Below, in pieces: positions 24,696-33,685 of a stretch of DNA of 64,000 bases. How positions within the stretch are numbered: the first letter of the stretch is position 1; each line of letters starts with the position of its first letter. The DNA is taken from assembly GCA_037147055.1 (NCBI GenBank), contig JBAWVW010000002.1:1-64000 (forward strand), given 5' to 3'. A model generated the notes under the pieces. It searched no databases. It saw only the letters and a program-made list of their open reading frames with translations, and was not told the origin of the DNA. The stretch comes from Casp-actino8 sp037147055. GTDB lineage: Bacteria; Actinomycetota; Acidimicrobiia; Acidimicrobiales; Ilumatobacteraceae. The translations under genes were made by a program, and so were the position numbers.

Positions 24696-25565
24696 ATGGA
24701 ACACCGTTTTTCGTCAGTCCAACAAGTGCGTGATGGCTTGCGCAACGTCAATTATTTGGCGGATGATGGCATCGCAGGAGTCGCATTTTTGGCTGACCGC
24801 CTGGCCAAGCCAATTTTGGTTGAGGGCCCTGCTGGTACGGGTAAGACCCAACTTGCCAAGAGCGTGGCAGACATGTTGGGGGCTCGACTCATTCGTCTGC
24901 AGTGTTACGAAGGTCTTGATGAATCAAAGGCCTTATATGAATGGAACTACAAGAAGCAGTTGTTGCGCATTCAGGCCGACCGCAACAGTGATTCGTGGAA
25001 CGAAGTCCATGACGATATTTTCAGCAAAGAGTTCTTGTTGACCAGACCCCTTTTAGAGGCCATTAGCGCTCCAGACCCAGTCGTCTTGCTGATTGACGAA
25101 GTTGACCGTGTGGAAGTTGAAACGGAAGCTCTATTGCTAGAAATTCTCTCGGAGTATCAAGTTTCGATTCCTGAACTGGGAACGATTACGGCCACTCAGA
25201 TTCCGATGGTTTTTCTCACATCAAACAACACTCGCGAACTATCAGAGGCTCTCAAGCGTCGTTGCTTGTACTTGCATGTTGATTACCCATCGCTCGAGCG
25301 CGAGAAGGAAATCGTATTGGCGAAAGTACCCGATATCACCGAGCACTTAGCTGATCAAGTGGCTCGTATCGTTCGCAGTATTCGCCTGCTGGATCTCAAA
25401 AAGTCGCCAAGTGTCAGCGAAACTTTGGACTGGGCGCGCACCATGATGCTGCTCAATATTGACTCAATTGATGCTCAGACCGCAAAAGAGACATTGCATG
25501 TTCTGTTGAAGTATCAGTCTGATATCGCCAAGGCCTCTAAGGAACTCTCGGTCGACCTGGTATAA
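24696..25565 (+). CDS. MoxR-family AAA+ ATPase
   Basis: This 289-residue chaperone-like ATPase has Walker A EGPAGTGKTQLA (about 42-53), Walker B VVLLIDEVDR, sensor-1 FLTSNNTRELSEALKRRC and the arginine-finger region typical of MoxR proteins. The ATG is assigned from a TAGGAT hexamer seven bases upstream. Paired with the CoxE-like VWA protein 23 nt downstream, it fits the general MoxR-VWA arrangement in which the two remodel or metallate a client protein. The best-known CoxD-CoxE example matures CO dehydrogenase, but no CO dehydrogenase genes are nearby, so the client here is unknown. Confidence 0.92.
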   Translation: MEHRFSSVQQVRDGLRNVNYLADDGIAGVAFLADRLAKPILVEGPAGTGKTQLAKSVADMLGARLIRLQCYEGLDESKALYEWNYKKQLLRIQADRNSDSWNEVHDDIFSKEFLLTRPLLEAISAPDPVVLLIDEVDRVEVETEALLLEILSEYQVSIPELGTITATQIPMVFLTSNNTRELSEALKRRCLYLHVDYPSLEREKEIVLAKVPDITEHLADQVARIVRSIRLLDLKKSPSVSETLDWARTMMLLNIDSIDAQTAKETLHVLLKYQSDIAKASKELSVDLV

Positions 25566-25588
25566 CCAGGAAAACTGGAGTCCATAAC

Positions 25589-27025
25589 GTGCTCGACTTA
25601 CTCTCTGGTTTTGTCCAGGAACTCCGCAATGCAGGTCTTCCGGTCTCGCTGACGGAGAACCTTGATGCCATGGAGGCGGTACGGCATATTCCTCTTGAGG
25701 ACCGCGATGCTTTCAAGTACGCGCTGGGTGCGACGATGGTCAAAAACAGTGCTCATTGGCGATCATTTGAAACTGTCTTCGAGGTCTACTTCTCGTTGCG
25801 TGGGCCCGAGTACAAAATAGTTGAGGGCACAGAAGACGAACTCGAGCAGATGTGGCGCGAGATGCAAGAGCAAATGCAACAAGGCGAAGGTAAGGGTTCA
25901 TCTGGCGGGATGGACAGTCTGACTCCTGAGGAAATAGCGCAGATGTTGATGAAAGCGTTGATGAATGGCGATCAAGCCATGATGCGCGCCTTAGCCAAAC
26001 AATCTGTTCAGCGCTTTGCCGGGATGGAGCCGGGTCGTCCAGTCGGGGGTACGTATTACTTGTACCGAACGCTGAGAAATCTTGATTTAGACAACATGCT
26101 GCAAAAACTCATGGAGGCCAGTAAGCAAGAAACTGGTAGTGATCTGACGGCTCTTGAGGAACGTCTTGAAAAAGATGAATATGAAAGTCGAATCGATTCC
26201 TTCAAAAAAGAGATTGAAGCTGAGATTCGCCGACGCCTTGTGGCTGACCGTGGTGCTGAAGCTATGGCGAAAACATTGCGCAAGCCATTGCCAGAAGATG
26301 TTGAGTTCATGCATGCCAGCCGCGACGAAATGCAGTTGCTGAAAAAGTCGCTGTACCCTCTGACCCGCAAATTAGCGGCACGCTTGGCGCGTAAGCGCCG
26401 ACATGGACGCAAGGGACCCTTAGATTTTCGTAATACTGTGCGCCATTCGTTGTCCTATGGTGGCATTCCTGCCGAGCCAAAGTTCAAGCAACCACGACCA
26501 TCCAAGCCAGAACTGATGGTTGTGGCTGATATCTCGGGCAGTGTTGCAGCGTTTGCTCGTTTTACATTGATGTTGGTGTACGCCATGCAGAATCAGTTTT
26601 CTAAAGTTCGTTCCTTCGTGTTCATCGATGGGATTGATGAAGTCACGGAGTACTTTAAGGGCACCGAAGATATCGGCGAGGCGATTCATCGCGTCAACAC
26701 CGAAGCCGATGTGGTGTGGGTTGACGGTCATAGTGATTACGGCCACGCGTTTGAAGTTTTCTGGGATCGTTATGGGAAAAGTATTGGTCCAAAAACAACG
26801 GTGCTTTTCTTGGGTGATGCACGCAATAACTACCACGCTTCGCAAGCATGGGTAGTTCAAGAAGTGCGCAAGAAAGCGCGTCAGGTGTATTGGTTGAATC
26901 CGGAACCCAAGTCATATTGGAACACCGGAGACTCCATCGTGGGAGAGTACGCAGGTCATACTGATGGAGCCTACGAATGTCGCAATCTGCGACAACTTGA
27001 AGCGTTCGTCGAGAAATTAGCCTGA
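25589..27025 (+). CDS. CoxE-like VWA domain protein
   Basis: This 478-residue protein begins with LLSGFVQELRNAGLPVSLTENLDAM, characteristic of the CoxE family. A charged helical middle (about 75-240) is rich in Gln/Met/Lys. A C-terminal von Willebrand A domain contains the MIDAS start VADISGSV (Asp-x-Ser-x-Ser) and later Thr/Asp positions in FVFIDGIDE and VDGHSDYGHAF. It is predicted to be cytoplasmic, with no signal or membrane segment. The GTG start follows moxR by 23 nt. It is probably the adaptor through which the MoxR ATPase recognises a metal-dependent client. Confidence 0.9.
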   Translation: MLDLLSGFVQELRNAGLPVSLTENLDAMEAVRHIPLEDRDAFKYALGATMVKNSAHWRSFETVFEVYFSLRGPEYKIVEGTEDELEQMWREMQEQMQQGEGKGSSGGMDSLTPEEIAQMLMKALMNGDQAMMRALAKQSVQRFAGMEPGRPVGGTYYLYRTLRNLDLDNMLQKLMEASKQETGSDLTALEERLEKDEYESRIDSFKKEIEAEIRRRLVADRGAEAMAKTLRKPLPEDVEFMHASRDEMQLLKKSLYPLTRKLAARLARKRRHGRKGPLDFRNTVRHSLSYGGIPAEPKFKQPRPSKPELMVVADISGSVAAFARFTLMLVYAMQNQFSKVRSFVFIDGIDEVTEYFKGTEDIGEAIHRVNTEADVVWVDGHSDYGHAFEVFWDRYGKSIGPKTTVLFLGDARNNYHASQAWVVQEVRKKARQVYWLNPEPKSYWNTGDSIVGEYAGHTDGAYECRNLRQLEAFVEKLA

Positions 27026-27031
27026 GCGACC

Positions 27032-27700
27032 ATGGCGCGCTTAATTTTTGTCCGCCACGGTGAATCGCAAGTGTCAGTGAATCGTGTGATCGGTGGGCCA
27101 CGTTCATGTATCGGACTTTCAGATCTCGGTCGTCAACAATCTCAACGCTTATTTGAGCGATGGAGTGGTGTCGAGAACTTTCGTCCCGACATGGTGATTT
27201 CCAGTGCCTATCCGCGCGCAAGAGAGACCGCTGCAATCGTCGCTCCAGTTTTCGATGGCGAACCTGTTGAAGTCATCAGCGAATTTGGTGAACATGATCC
27301 AGGTCCACAATGTGATGGACTCTTGTACACGGACTTTACGGCCCGGTTCGGAGATCCCGATTGGGAGAACGATCCATTTGGAATGACATTTCCAGGTGGG
27401 GAAACGATTGCCGAATTTCAATTTCGTATCGGCACTGCTGTTCGCTCGCTAGTGGATCGCTTAGGCGACGGTACCGCAGTGATCTTTTGCCATGGCGGGG
27501 TTGTTGACACGGCCTTGCGCCAGTCAATGCGCGCTGCGGATACTGGAGTATTCGAGATTTATACGGTCAATACCTCAATCACAGAATTGTTGTTGGTGAA
27601 GCCAGGGCGTTGGCGGGTGATTCGTTACAACGATTCTGCCCACCTAGTCGGCTTGCCAGCGTCCACGCATCACGGCTTGAGTTCGGACGAGTCACAGTAA
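27032..27700 (+). CDS. Histidine phosphatase (phosphoglycerate mutase-like) family protein
   Basis: This 222-residue protein has the catalytic RHG motif (Arg8-His9-Gly10 in FVRHGES), the second Arg in SSAYPRARETA, and a distal His in VIFCHGGVVD. These place it in the histidine phosphatase superfamily. The substrate cannot be told from sequence; members act on phosphoglycerate, sugar phosphates or cofactor phosphates. It starts 6 nt after the VWA gene and ends 3 nt before the GMC gene, so it is likely in the moxR operon. Confidence 0.88.
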   Translation: MARLIFVRHGESQVSVNRVIGGPRSCIGLSDLGRQQSQRLFERWSGVENFRPDMVISSAYPRARETAAIVAPVFDGEPVEVISEFGEHDPGPQCDGLLYTDFTARFGDPDWENDPFGMTFPGGETIAEFQFRIGTAVRSLVDRLGDGTAVIFCHGGVVDTALRQSMRAADTGVFEIYTVNTSITELLLVKPGRWRVIRYNDSAHLVGLPASTHHGLSSDESQ

Positions 27701-27703
27701 CCC

Positions 27704-29137
27704 ATGGATTCATCGCAGCGTCCCGATGTCATTGTGGTTGGCGCAGGTTCGGCTGGATGTGTCCTTGCCGATCGCCTCTCGCAGACTGGACGCTCGGTAC
27801 TTGTGATCGAGGCGGGATCTGATCTGCGGCTTGGCTCCGCTCCAAGTGGCATTTCTGGCCCATCTTTTTTTGCCGCCTTAGGTGAACCTGGTCGCGCCTG
27901 GCCGCTTCTTGAGGCACAGCGGGTGACGGGCCAAGTACGTCGCCCCTATGCCCGAGGGAGGGGCATTGGAGGTTCATCAGCGGTCAACGCGATGATTGGT
28001 CTGTGGGGCGAAGTTGAAGACTATGACGCGTGGGAACGTGACTTTGGTTGTCAGGGATGGTCGTGGCGCGATGTTGAACCATATTTTCGGCGCATCGAAA
28101 TTCCCCTAACCAAAGCTGATCCAGGAAGCACCTCGCGGGTTGGAGCGGCGCTGTTTGAAACATGTCGCCTCGAAGGTTGGACGTGGCATCGTGGCCCGTT
28201 TCCACTGGGTGGCATTGGTCGTGATGTGGGTCCAGTGATGTTGACTCGCTCAGCGGATGGACAGCGAGTGACAGCCTCAGATATCTATCTTGAACGTGCC
28301 CGTGAACGTAGTCATGTACGTATTCTTTGCGACACCTTGGTTGATCGTGTGGCGATGCAAGGCACACATGCGGTTGGCGTCATCTTGGCTGACGGGACTT
28401 TGATTGAGTCGAAAGAGACAGTGATTTGTGCGGGCGCGATTCATAGTCCTGCCATCTTGTTACGCAGCAAGATTGAACGTCCTTCGATTGGCCAGGGACT
28501 GCAAGATCATGCCTCGGCACCGTTGACTTTGGCATTACGCGAATCATGCCCCACGGATTCGGTTGCGGCCACCACTGTGGCTCGATTGAGTTCTGGATTT
28601 GAACCTGCGGATCTACAGATTCTCGCACTTGACCATTTCGGTGAGGGCGCCAATGGATTTGGCCAGTTGGCTGTGGCCTTGATGTATCCCCGCTCTCGCG
28701 GTCAGGTGACATTGTCATCGCAGGACCCAACAATTGATCCGGTCGTTGATTTTCAGATGTTGTCAGATGAACAGGATATTGAAGCCTTGAAAGTTGGTGT
28801 CAATGTGGCGCGTCAACTTCTTGCATCATCGGCACTCAAAGATATTGCCACTGGAGTGTTCATTGATGATGTCGGCACACCCGTCGAAGCACTTGATCAA
28901 TCGCCCGATGCGATCGGTGGATGGTTGCGGGCCTCCACGGGGGACTACGTCCATGCCGCTGGAACCTGTGCCATGGGAGATCCTGACTCGGAGTTATCTG
29001 TGGTGGATTGCTTTGGTCGAGTCATCGGGGTCACTGGCTTGCGCGTATGTGATGCTTCAATTTTTCCGCAAGTACCTCGCGCCAATACGCATTTCCCGGC
29101 GATGATGGTCGCTGAGGTGATGGCTGACCGCTGGTAA
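27704..29137 (+). CDS. GMC-family FAD-dependent oxidoreductase
   Basis: This 477-residue flavoprotein has the dinucleotide-binding motif VVGAGSAGCVLADRL (about 11-25) with Glu37 for the FAD ribose in VIEAGS. The GMC signature ARGRGIGGSSAVNAM follows. The C-terminal active-site region contains the His of VHAAGTCAMG and the His/Asn pair in NTHFPAMM. Members oxidise alcohols, choline or sugars. The protein is shorter than choline dehydrogenase-type members (about 530-560), closer in size to the mycofactocin-linked group, but no mycofactocin genes are present. It is probably the last gene of the moxR operon. Confidence 0.88.
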   Translation: MDSSQRPDVIVVGAGSAGCVLADRLSQTGRSVLVIEAGSDLRLGSAPSGISGPSFFAALGEPGRAWPLLEAQRVTGQVRRPYARGRGIGGSSAVNAMIGLWGEVEDYDAWERDFGCQGWSWRDVEPYFRRIEIPLTKADPGSTSRVGAALFETCRLEGWTWHRGPFPLGGIGRDVGPVMLTRSADGQRVTASDIYLERARERSHVRILCDTLVDRVAMQGTHAVGVILADGTLIESKETVICAGAIHSPAILLRSKIERPSIGQGLQDHASAPLTLALRESCPTDSVAATTVARLSSGFEPADLQILALDHFGEGANGFGQLAVALMYPRSRGQVTLSSQDPTIDPVVDFQMLSDEQDIEALKVGVNVARQLLASSALKDIATGVFIDDVGTPVEALDQSPDAIGGWLRASTGDYVHAAGTCAMGDPDSELSVVDCFGRVIGVTGLRVCDASIFPQVPRANTHFPAMMVAEVMADRW

Positions 29138-29183
29138 GACCCCCCCTCCTTACTCTGCCATACCCCTTTGGCACAGTCTGATT

Positions 29184-29444
29184 ATGAGCGATCCGAACCC
29201 CCATTCACGAAAAATCTCTATTCCCGTGCAATCCACATTGATTGACTGCGGAACCTGTGTGATGCATGAGACCACTGTCTGTGCCGACTGCGTGGTGACC
29301 TTTTTATACCGTGACGACGAGCCAGATACTGGCTCAGGTAGCCAAACTGGGGCCATTGTGTTCGATTTCGCAGAGATTAGAGCGATGCGTGCCCTCGCAG
29401 AGGCCGGTTTAGTGCCTACGCTTCGTCATCGTGAGTCGGGTTAA
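29184..29444 (+). CDS. Small Cys-rich protein, possible metal-binding, upstream of queG
   Basis: This 86-residue protein has two CxxC pairs in close succession, CGTC and CADC within DCGTCVMHETTVCADCVV, suggesting a zinc ribbon or a small Fe-S/zinc knuckle. The remainder includes an acidic Ser/Gly linker and a helix (FAEIRAMRALAEAGLV). No family is recognised. The queG start lies inside its last codons (14-nt overlap), so expression is probably coupled. No Shine-Dalgarno sequence precedes the ATG. Confidence 0.75.
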   Translation: MSDPNPHSRKISIPVQSTLIDCGTCVMHETTVCADCVVTFLYRDDEPDTGSGSQTGAIVFDFAEIRAMRALAEAGLVPTLRHRESG

Positions 29445-30612
29445 ACGAAATCAGATCATTGTTGATTCAACAGACCCTGCGTATCTCGAGTCATTACTCC
29501 AGCTAGCCACATCAGCGGGTCTAGATCGCGTTGGTGTGTGTGATGCCTCGATTTTAGATCGAGCCCGTTTGGCAATTGACGATCGTAATGAACGCGGTCT
29601 GAGCGACACGATGAGTTTTACTTTTCGTCGTCCAAGTCGATCAACTGATCCCAGCCAATCCGTTTTGGGGGCACGTTCAATCATCGTCGGAGCGCGGAGT
29701 TATTACAGCGAACAACCCGATCATCCAGGCGGACTTGTGGGGCGCGTTGCTCGTTACGCTCAGGTTGATCACTACACGCCGCTACGTCAGTCTCTGCAAC
29801 AGGTGGCTGTTCGTTTGCGCGCTGATGGATTTCGCGCTGTCGTGTTCGCTGATGAAAATGCGATTGTTGATCGCGAGGTTGCTTATCGTGCCGGTGTGGG
29901 TTGGTTTGGCAAGAATGCCAATTTGCTCTTGCCGGGCGCTGGAAGTTTTTTCAGTCTCGGGTCAATAGTGACTAATGCAGTTTTGAGTCCAGCAAAGCAA
30001 CCCGCTCCCGACGGATGTGGTACTTGCCGCTCATGTTTTGATGATTGTCCGACGCAAGCCATCGTGGCCGAAGGAGTTATTGACGCACGTCGCTGTTTGG
30101 CTTGGTTGGTGCAAAAGCCGGGCGTATTCCCACGTGCGTTCCGAGTTGCTTTGCACGACCGCCTCTATGGTTGCGATGACTGTCAGACCAGTTGTCCGCC
30201 CACTGTGCGACTCGGTCGCCGACACACCGCATCAACGCCAGCAGCGATCGGTCCAGGGGCTTTTGTCGATGTGCTGGGAATCTTGGATTCCACTGATCAA
30301 GAGTTACTGGAGCGATTCGGTAATTGGTACTTGGCTGAGCGAAATCCAAAATGGTTGAGACGCAACGCCCTGATTATTTTGGGAAATATCGCGCCTATTC
30401 CGAAGGTCAATGTTCCCAGCGATTCAGTTGAGCAGGTGTTGCGCAAGTATCTTGGAGACATTGATCCATTACTTCGTGCTCATGCCCTGTGGGCGGCAAT
30501 TCGCCTTGGTCGCAATGACCTCGCAGATCTCCTCGCGGAGGATTTTGATGATCTCGTGCAGGACGAACTGAACAATCAATCATCGGTACCTATTCGAACG
30601 GGAACGCCATGA
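29431..30612 (+). CDS. queG: Epoxyqueuosine reductase QueG
   Basis: This 393-residue protein has a cobalamin-binding/catalytic N-terminal part and two [4Fe-4S] clusters. Cluster ligands are in CGTCRSCFDDCP and YGCDDCQTSCP. RAGVGWFGKNANLLLP is the family-conserved catalytic segment, and a C-terminal HEAT-like helical part is present (HALWAAIRLG). It should reduce epoxyqueuosine to queuosine in tRNA, the last step of the pathway. Other queuosine genes (tgt, queA) are not in this window, so the pathway context is unseen. The GTG at 29431 overlaps the upstream small gene. Its stop overlaps the next ATG (ATGA). Confidence 0.93.
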   Translation: MSRVKRNQIIVDSTDPAYLESLLQLATSAGLDRVGVCDASILDRARLAIDDRNERGLSDTMSFTFRRPSRSTDPSQSVLGARSIIVGARSYYSEQPDHPGGLVGRVARYAQVDHYTPLRQSLQQVAVRLRADGFRAVVFADENAIVDREVAYRAGVGWFGKNANLLLPGAGSFFSLGSIVTNAVLSPAKQPAPDGCGTCRSCFDDCPTQAIVAEGVIDARRCLAWLVQKPGVFPRAFRVALHDRLYGCDDCQTSCPPTVRLGRRHTASTPAAIGPGAFVDVLGILDSTDQELLERFGNWYLAERNPKWLRRNALIILGNIAPIPKVNVPSDSVEQVLRKYLGDIDPLLRAHALWAAIRLGRNDLADLLAEDFDDLVQDELNNQSSVPIRTGTP

Positions 30613-31730
30613 AGCATCTCCTGGTGACGAATGACTTTCCCCCAAAGATCGGCGGGATTCAGTCCTTGCTGTGGGAATGGTGGCGTCGCCTTCCGGCAGA
30701 TTCTTTCGCCGTTCTCACTAGTCCCTATAAAGGATCAGAGGAATTTGACGCATCTCAACCATTTCATATTGAGCGCACTCGGGAACCGGTTTTGTTACCG
30801 CATCCGTGGATGGTCAGGCGTGTCAACGAAATGGCGAAGCGAGTTGGAGCAGACCTAGTGGTGCTTGATCCTGCTGTTCCTCTCGGCATCATCGGACCGC
30901 GTTTGGCTTTGCCTTATGACGTGGTGTTACATGGTGCCGAAGTGACAGTGCCCGGCCGGATACCTGGGTCAAAACAAGTTCTTTCTCATGTCCTTCATGG
31001 AGCGCGTCATGTCGTGGCCGCGGGGCAATACCCCGCAGCCGAAGCACAGCGTGCGGCTGGTCGGGCCTTGCCGATGACCGTTGTGCCTCCTGGGGTGGAT
31101 ATCCACCGTTTCGCTCCGTTGAGCAGTGAACAGCGATCAGTGGCTCGTCAAGATTTTGGTTTCAATGACGAAACTGAACTTGTGATTGGCATAAGCCGTT
31201 TGGTACCGCGCAAAGGATTTGATACCGCGATTCGTGCTGTAGCACGACTGAAAAAATCGCGTCCGCATCTTGTCTTAGCCATTGCTGGTTCGGGTCGAGA
31301 TCGCCAACGTCTGGAAAAACTTGCACGTGAACTAGATGCACCAGTGAAGTTTTTAGGTCGAGTTGCTCACGAAGATCTGCCTCGTTTGTACGGCTGTGCT
31401 GATGTGTACACAATGTTGTGTCGTAATCGTTGGGGAGGGCTTGAACAAGAAGGTTTCGGCATCGTCTTCGTCGAAGCAGCAGCCTGTGGTATTCCGCAGA
31501 TCGCTGGTTTAAGTGGTGGCGCTGCCGATGCTGTGGCGCATGAAGAAACTGGTTATGTGGTCAATGATTCCACTGACGTCAATGCGGTGGCGCAACATAT
31601 CGCCGACCTTTTGGACGATCCCGAACTTCGACAGCGGATGGGCTTGGCCTCGCGCCAGAGAGCGATCACCGAGTTTTCTTATGAGATGCTCGCCGAGCGC
31701 CTCGGCAATGTTTTTGGAGTGTGGTCATGA
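30609..31730 (+). CDS. GT4 glycosyltransferase, PimB-like mannosyltransferase
   Basis: This 373-residue GT-B fold enzyme has the N-terminal LLVTNDFPPKIGGIQSLLWEW and the C-terminal donor site with GISRLVPRKGFDTAIRA and the E-x7-E motif EQEGFGIVFVEAAACG. These features, with LHGAEVTVPGR and VVPPGVDIHRFAP, match actinobacterial phosphatidyl-myo-inositol mannoside mannosyltransferases (PimB-type). The acceptor cannot be proven from sequence. It would act at the inner face of the membrane. Start and stop codons overlap the neighbouring genes by 4 nt on both sides. Confidence 0.87.
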   Translation: MKHLLVTNDFPPKIGGIQSLLWEWWRRLPADSFAVLTSPYKGSEEFDASQPFHIERTREPVLLPHPWMVRRVNEMAKRVGADLVVLDPAVPLGIIGPRLALPYDVVLHGAEVTVPGRIPGSKQVLSHVLHGARHVVAAGQYPAAEAQRAAGRALPMTVVPPGVDIHRFAPLSSEQRSVARQDFGFNDETELVIGISRLVPRKGFDTAIRAVARLKKSRPHLVLAIAGSGRDRQRLEKLARELDAPVKFLGRVAHEDLPRLYGCADVYTMLCRNRWGGLEQEGFGIVFVEAAACGIPQIAGLSGGAADAVAHEETGYVVNDSTDVNAVAQHIADLLDDPELRQRMGLASRQRAITEFSYEMLAERLGNVFGVWS

Positions 31731-32236
31731 ACGGTACAAGAATCATCCGCCTGAATATTTTGGCAACTGTCATTTTTTCGGTATCAGCTGTTTGGGCGGC
31801 GACAGTTTTTGATGGCCTCGCCAAGTCGCAAGGAGTGGTCGTGGCGCTCTTGCTTTTTGCTATGGGGACCGGGGCTTTTTTGTGGGGTTATTGGACCGCC
31901 GTTCAGCGCAGTCGGCAAGAGGAGATTTCTGTCGCCGAACTCTATTTCCTCATGGGTCCGGTGATTCCTCGACGCGTCAAGGTCGTGATGCATTCTTGTT
32001 TAGCAACTCAGAGTCTGGTGGCACTGGCGACGGCCCTGTCGCGTCCGAACAGTCCGAGTGGAGATGGCTTGACAAGTAGGCCGGGATCGACTTTAGCCTT
32101 TGGGGTGTTGGTGCCCGTCTTGGGTCTAGGACTTAACGGTTTGTGGGCGGCGAGCCACGGAAAATTTGCTCCCCGACGACTAAAGAATGGAACTGAGGTC
32201 GCTGTTTGCCCTCCTGACACGGATCCGATCGGCTAG
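31727..32236 (+). CDS. Membrane protein of unknown function
   Basis: This 169-residue protein has three or four hydrophobic segments (about 8-28, 34-56, 85-104 and 120-142). A charged loop QRSRQEEISVAELY follows the second segment. The ATG at 31727 overlaps the stop of the glycosyltransferase gene (ATGA) and is preferred over a GTG two codons upstream. No family is recognised. Its position between a mannosyltransferase and an SRPBCC protein suggests an envelope-related role, but this is positional inference only. Confidence 0.78.
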   Translation: MNGTRIIRLNILATVIFSVSAVWAATVFDGLAKSQGVVVALLLFAMGTGAFLWGYWTAVQRSRQEEISVAELYFLMGPVIPRRVKVVMHSCLATQSLVALATALSRPNSPSGDGLTSRPGSTLAFGVLVPVLGLGLNGLWAASHGKFAPRRLKNGTEVAVCPPDTDPIG

Positions 32237-32245
32237 AACTTAGTT

Positions 32246-32686
32246 ATGGCCGACACGGCGTCTTTGACGATCACTATCAATGCCCCTCATGACAAATGTT
32301 GGGATATCGCAACAACCTTTGAGCAATACCCCGACTGGGCTCACGATATTAAATCGGCAGTTGTACTTGCCCGCGATGATCAAGGTCGAGCGACTCAGGT
32401 TGAGTTTCGTACCTCGGCTCTTGGTCGCAGTACCCACTACACCTTGTCCTATGACTACAGCGCCGCCCCTGCGCGCTTGGCATGGCATATGGTTTCGGGT
32501 GACATTATGCGCGCCGTTGATGGGGCATTTATGTTTTCTCCCGACTCCAGCGGAGGAGTGGTTTTGACTTACAACTTGTCTATTGAACTTGTTGTCCCGC
32601 TGCCAGGCTTCGTGAAGCGACGCGCTGAAGTGCGTATCTTGAATACCGTCAAGCAATTGAAGGTTCAAGCTGAATCTCAGGGGTGA
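32246..32686 (+). CDS. SRPBCC (START-like/polyketide cyclase) family protein
   Basis: This 146-residue protein shows the helix-grip pattern of the Bet v1-like superfamily: N-terminal strand SLTITINAPHDKCWDIATTFEQYPDW followed by alternating strands and a long C-terminal helix (FVKRRAEVRILNTVKQLKVQAE). FEQYPDWAHDIKSAVV is typical of the SRPBCC family. These proteins bind hydrophobic ligands; no enzymatic activity is assigned. A TAGAAC hexamer lies six bases before the ATG but overlaps the stop of the upstream gene. The ROK kinase gene follows after 4 nt. Confidence 0.85.
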   Translation: MADTASLTITINAPHDKCWDIATTFEQYPDWAHDIKSAVVLARDDQGRATQVEFRTSALGRSTHYTLSYDYSAAPARLAWHMVSGDIMRAVDGAFMFSPDSSGGVVLTYNLSIELVVPLPGFVKRRAEVRILNTVKQLKVQAESQG

Positions 32687-32690
32687 ACCC

Positions 32691-33632
32691 GTGAGTTCGG
32701 CCTCAGACACATCTCGGCGAGTTGGCATTGATGTCGGCGGGACCAAATGTCTCGGTGTCATTTGGAGTGAGGGACGAATCGTTGAGGAAATCCGCCGAAC
32801 GACCCCGGACGGTGCAGGTGCTTTGATTGATGTTTTGGCATCAATTGTCAAAGACTTTGGGGTCATAGATTCCGTAGGAATCGGAATATGTGGATTGGTC
32901 ACTCGCTCCGGAGTGGTGCGCGCTTCGCCGAATTTGCTTGGAATTGCTGACTTCGCCGTTGGTTCGTTGCTGAGTGAGCGTTTGGGCTATCAAGTTTGGG
33001 TCGATAACGATGCCACCTGTGCCACGGTCGCCGAATGGGTTGCGGGTGCTGCCGCGGGTTGTCGCGACGCAATTGTCGTTGCCCTTGGCACTGGAAACGG
33101 TGGCGGTATTGTCGCCGGAGGAAAGTTGATTCGTGGCACTAATGGTTTCGCTGGCGAATTCGGGCACATGATTGTCGACCCCGACGGCCCCTTATGTCCG
33201 TGCGGTCGGCGGGGTTGTTGGGAACGTTACGCCTCGGGTAATGGGTTGGCCGATATTGCCCAGCGGGCGGCCCGAGGCGGCAAGCAAAAGTGCATTCTTG
33301 AACTCGCAGGGTCACTGGAACAAATACGTGGAGAGCATGTCGCTCGCGCCATCGCTATGGGGGACGCCGAGGCATCGTTGATTATTGGTGAATTTGCCCA
33401 TTGGATTGCACTCGGTCTTGCCAACCTGACTAATGCTCTTGACCCGGAGATGTTTGTCATCGGTGGTGGTCTTGCGGCCTCCGGGGATATGTTTCTTGAC
33501 GCAGTCCGTCGGTCCTTGAGTGAAATTTTATATTCACCAACCTTGCGACCTCACCCAAGAGTTGTATTGGCGCACTTCAGCGAGCATGCTGGGGCGGTCG
33601 GAGCGGCGTTTTTACCCACCCAGACGTTCTGA
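32691..33632 (+). CDS. ROK-family sugar kinase, probable glucokinase
   Basis: This 313-residue protein has the ATP phosphate-binding motif GIDVGGTKCLGVIW, the catalytic Asp in VWVDNDATCATVAEW, and the ROK zinc motif CPCGRRGCWERYASG, with the preceding EFGHM supplying the His. GTGNGGGIVAGG is the second phosphate loop. Actinobacterial members of this kind are usually ATP- or polyphosphate-dependent glucokinases. GTG start. It is the first of two ROK kinases in the window (the other is at 43717); the two are clearly divergent in sequence and are not a local duplication. Confidence 0.9.
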   Translation: MSSASDTSRRVGIDVGGTKCLGVIWSEGRIVEEIRRTTPDGAGALIDVLASIVKDFGVIDSVGIGICGLVTRSGVVRASPNLLGIADFAVGSLLSERLGYQVWVDNDATCATVAEWVAGAAAGCRDAIVVALGTGNGGGIVAGGKLIRGTNGFAGEFGHMIVDPDGPLCPCGRRGCWERYASGNGLADIAQRAARGGKQKCILELAGSLEQIRGEHVARAIAMGDAEASLIIGEFAHWIALGLANLTNALDPEMFVIGGGLAASGDMFLDAVRRSLSEILYSPTLRPHPRVVLAHFSEHAGAVGAAFLPTQTF

Positions 33633-33673
33633 GACGACATCTCGTGTTCACGGTCTTGTCACTGCAAACTGGT

Positions 33674-33679
33674 TAGCCT
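33674..33679 (+). promoter_or_regulatory. Candidate -10 element of the ACT-domain gene (leaderless)
   Basis: TAGCCT is followed by exactly six bases and the GTG start at 33686. No Shine-Dalgarno sequence intervenes; TTGTCA at 33656 is too close to act as a normal -35. Confidence 0.45.
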
Positions 33680-33685
33680 GCACAC

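Noticed and set aside
27704..29137. GMC oxidoreductase as mycofactocin-linked MftG
   Set aside because: Size is compatible, but no mycofactocin biosynthesis genes are nearby and the distinguishing residues cannot be judged without alignment.
29156..29175. TGCCA/TGGCA hairpin before the Cys-rich gene as a terminator
   Set aside because: Only five base pairs with no U tract; it is equally likely to be part of a promoter region.
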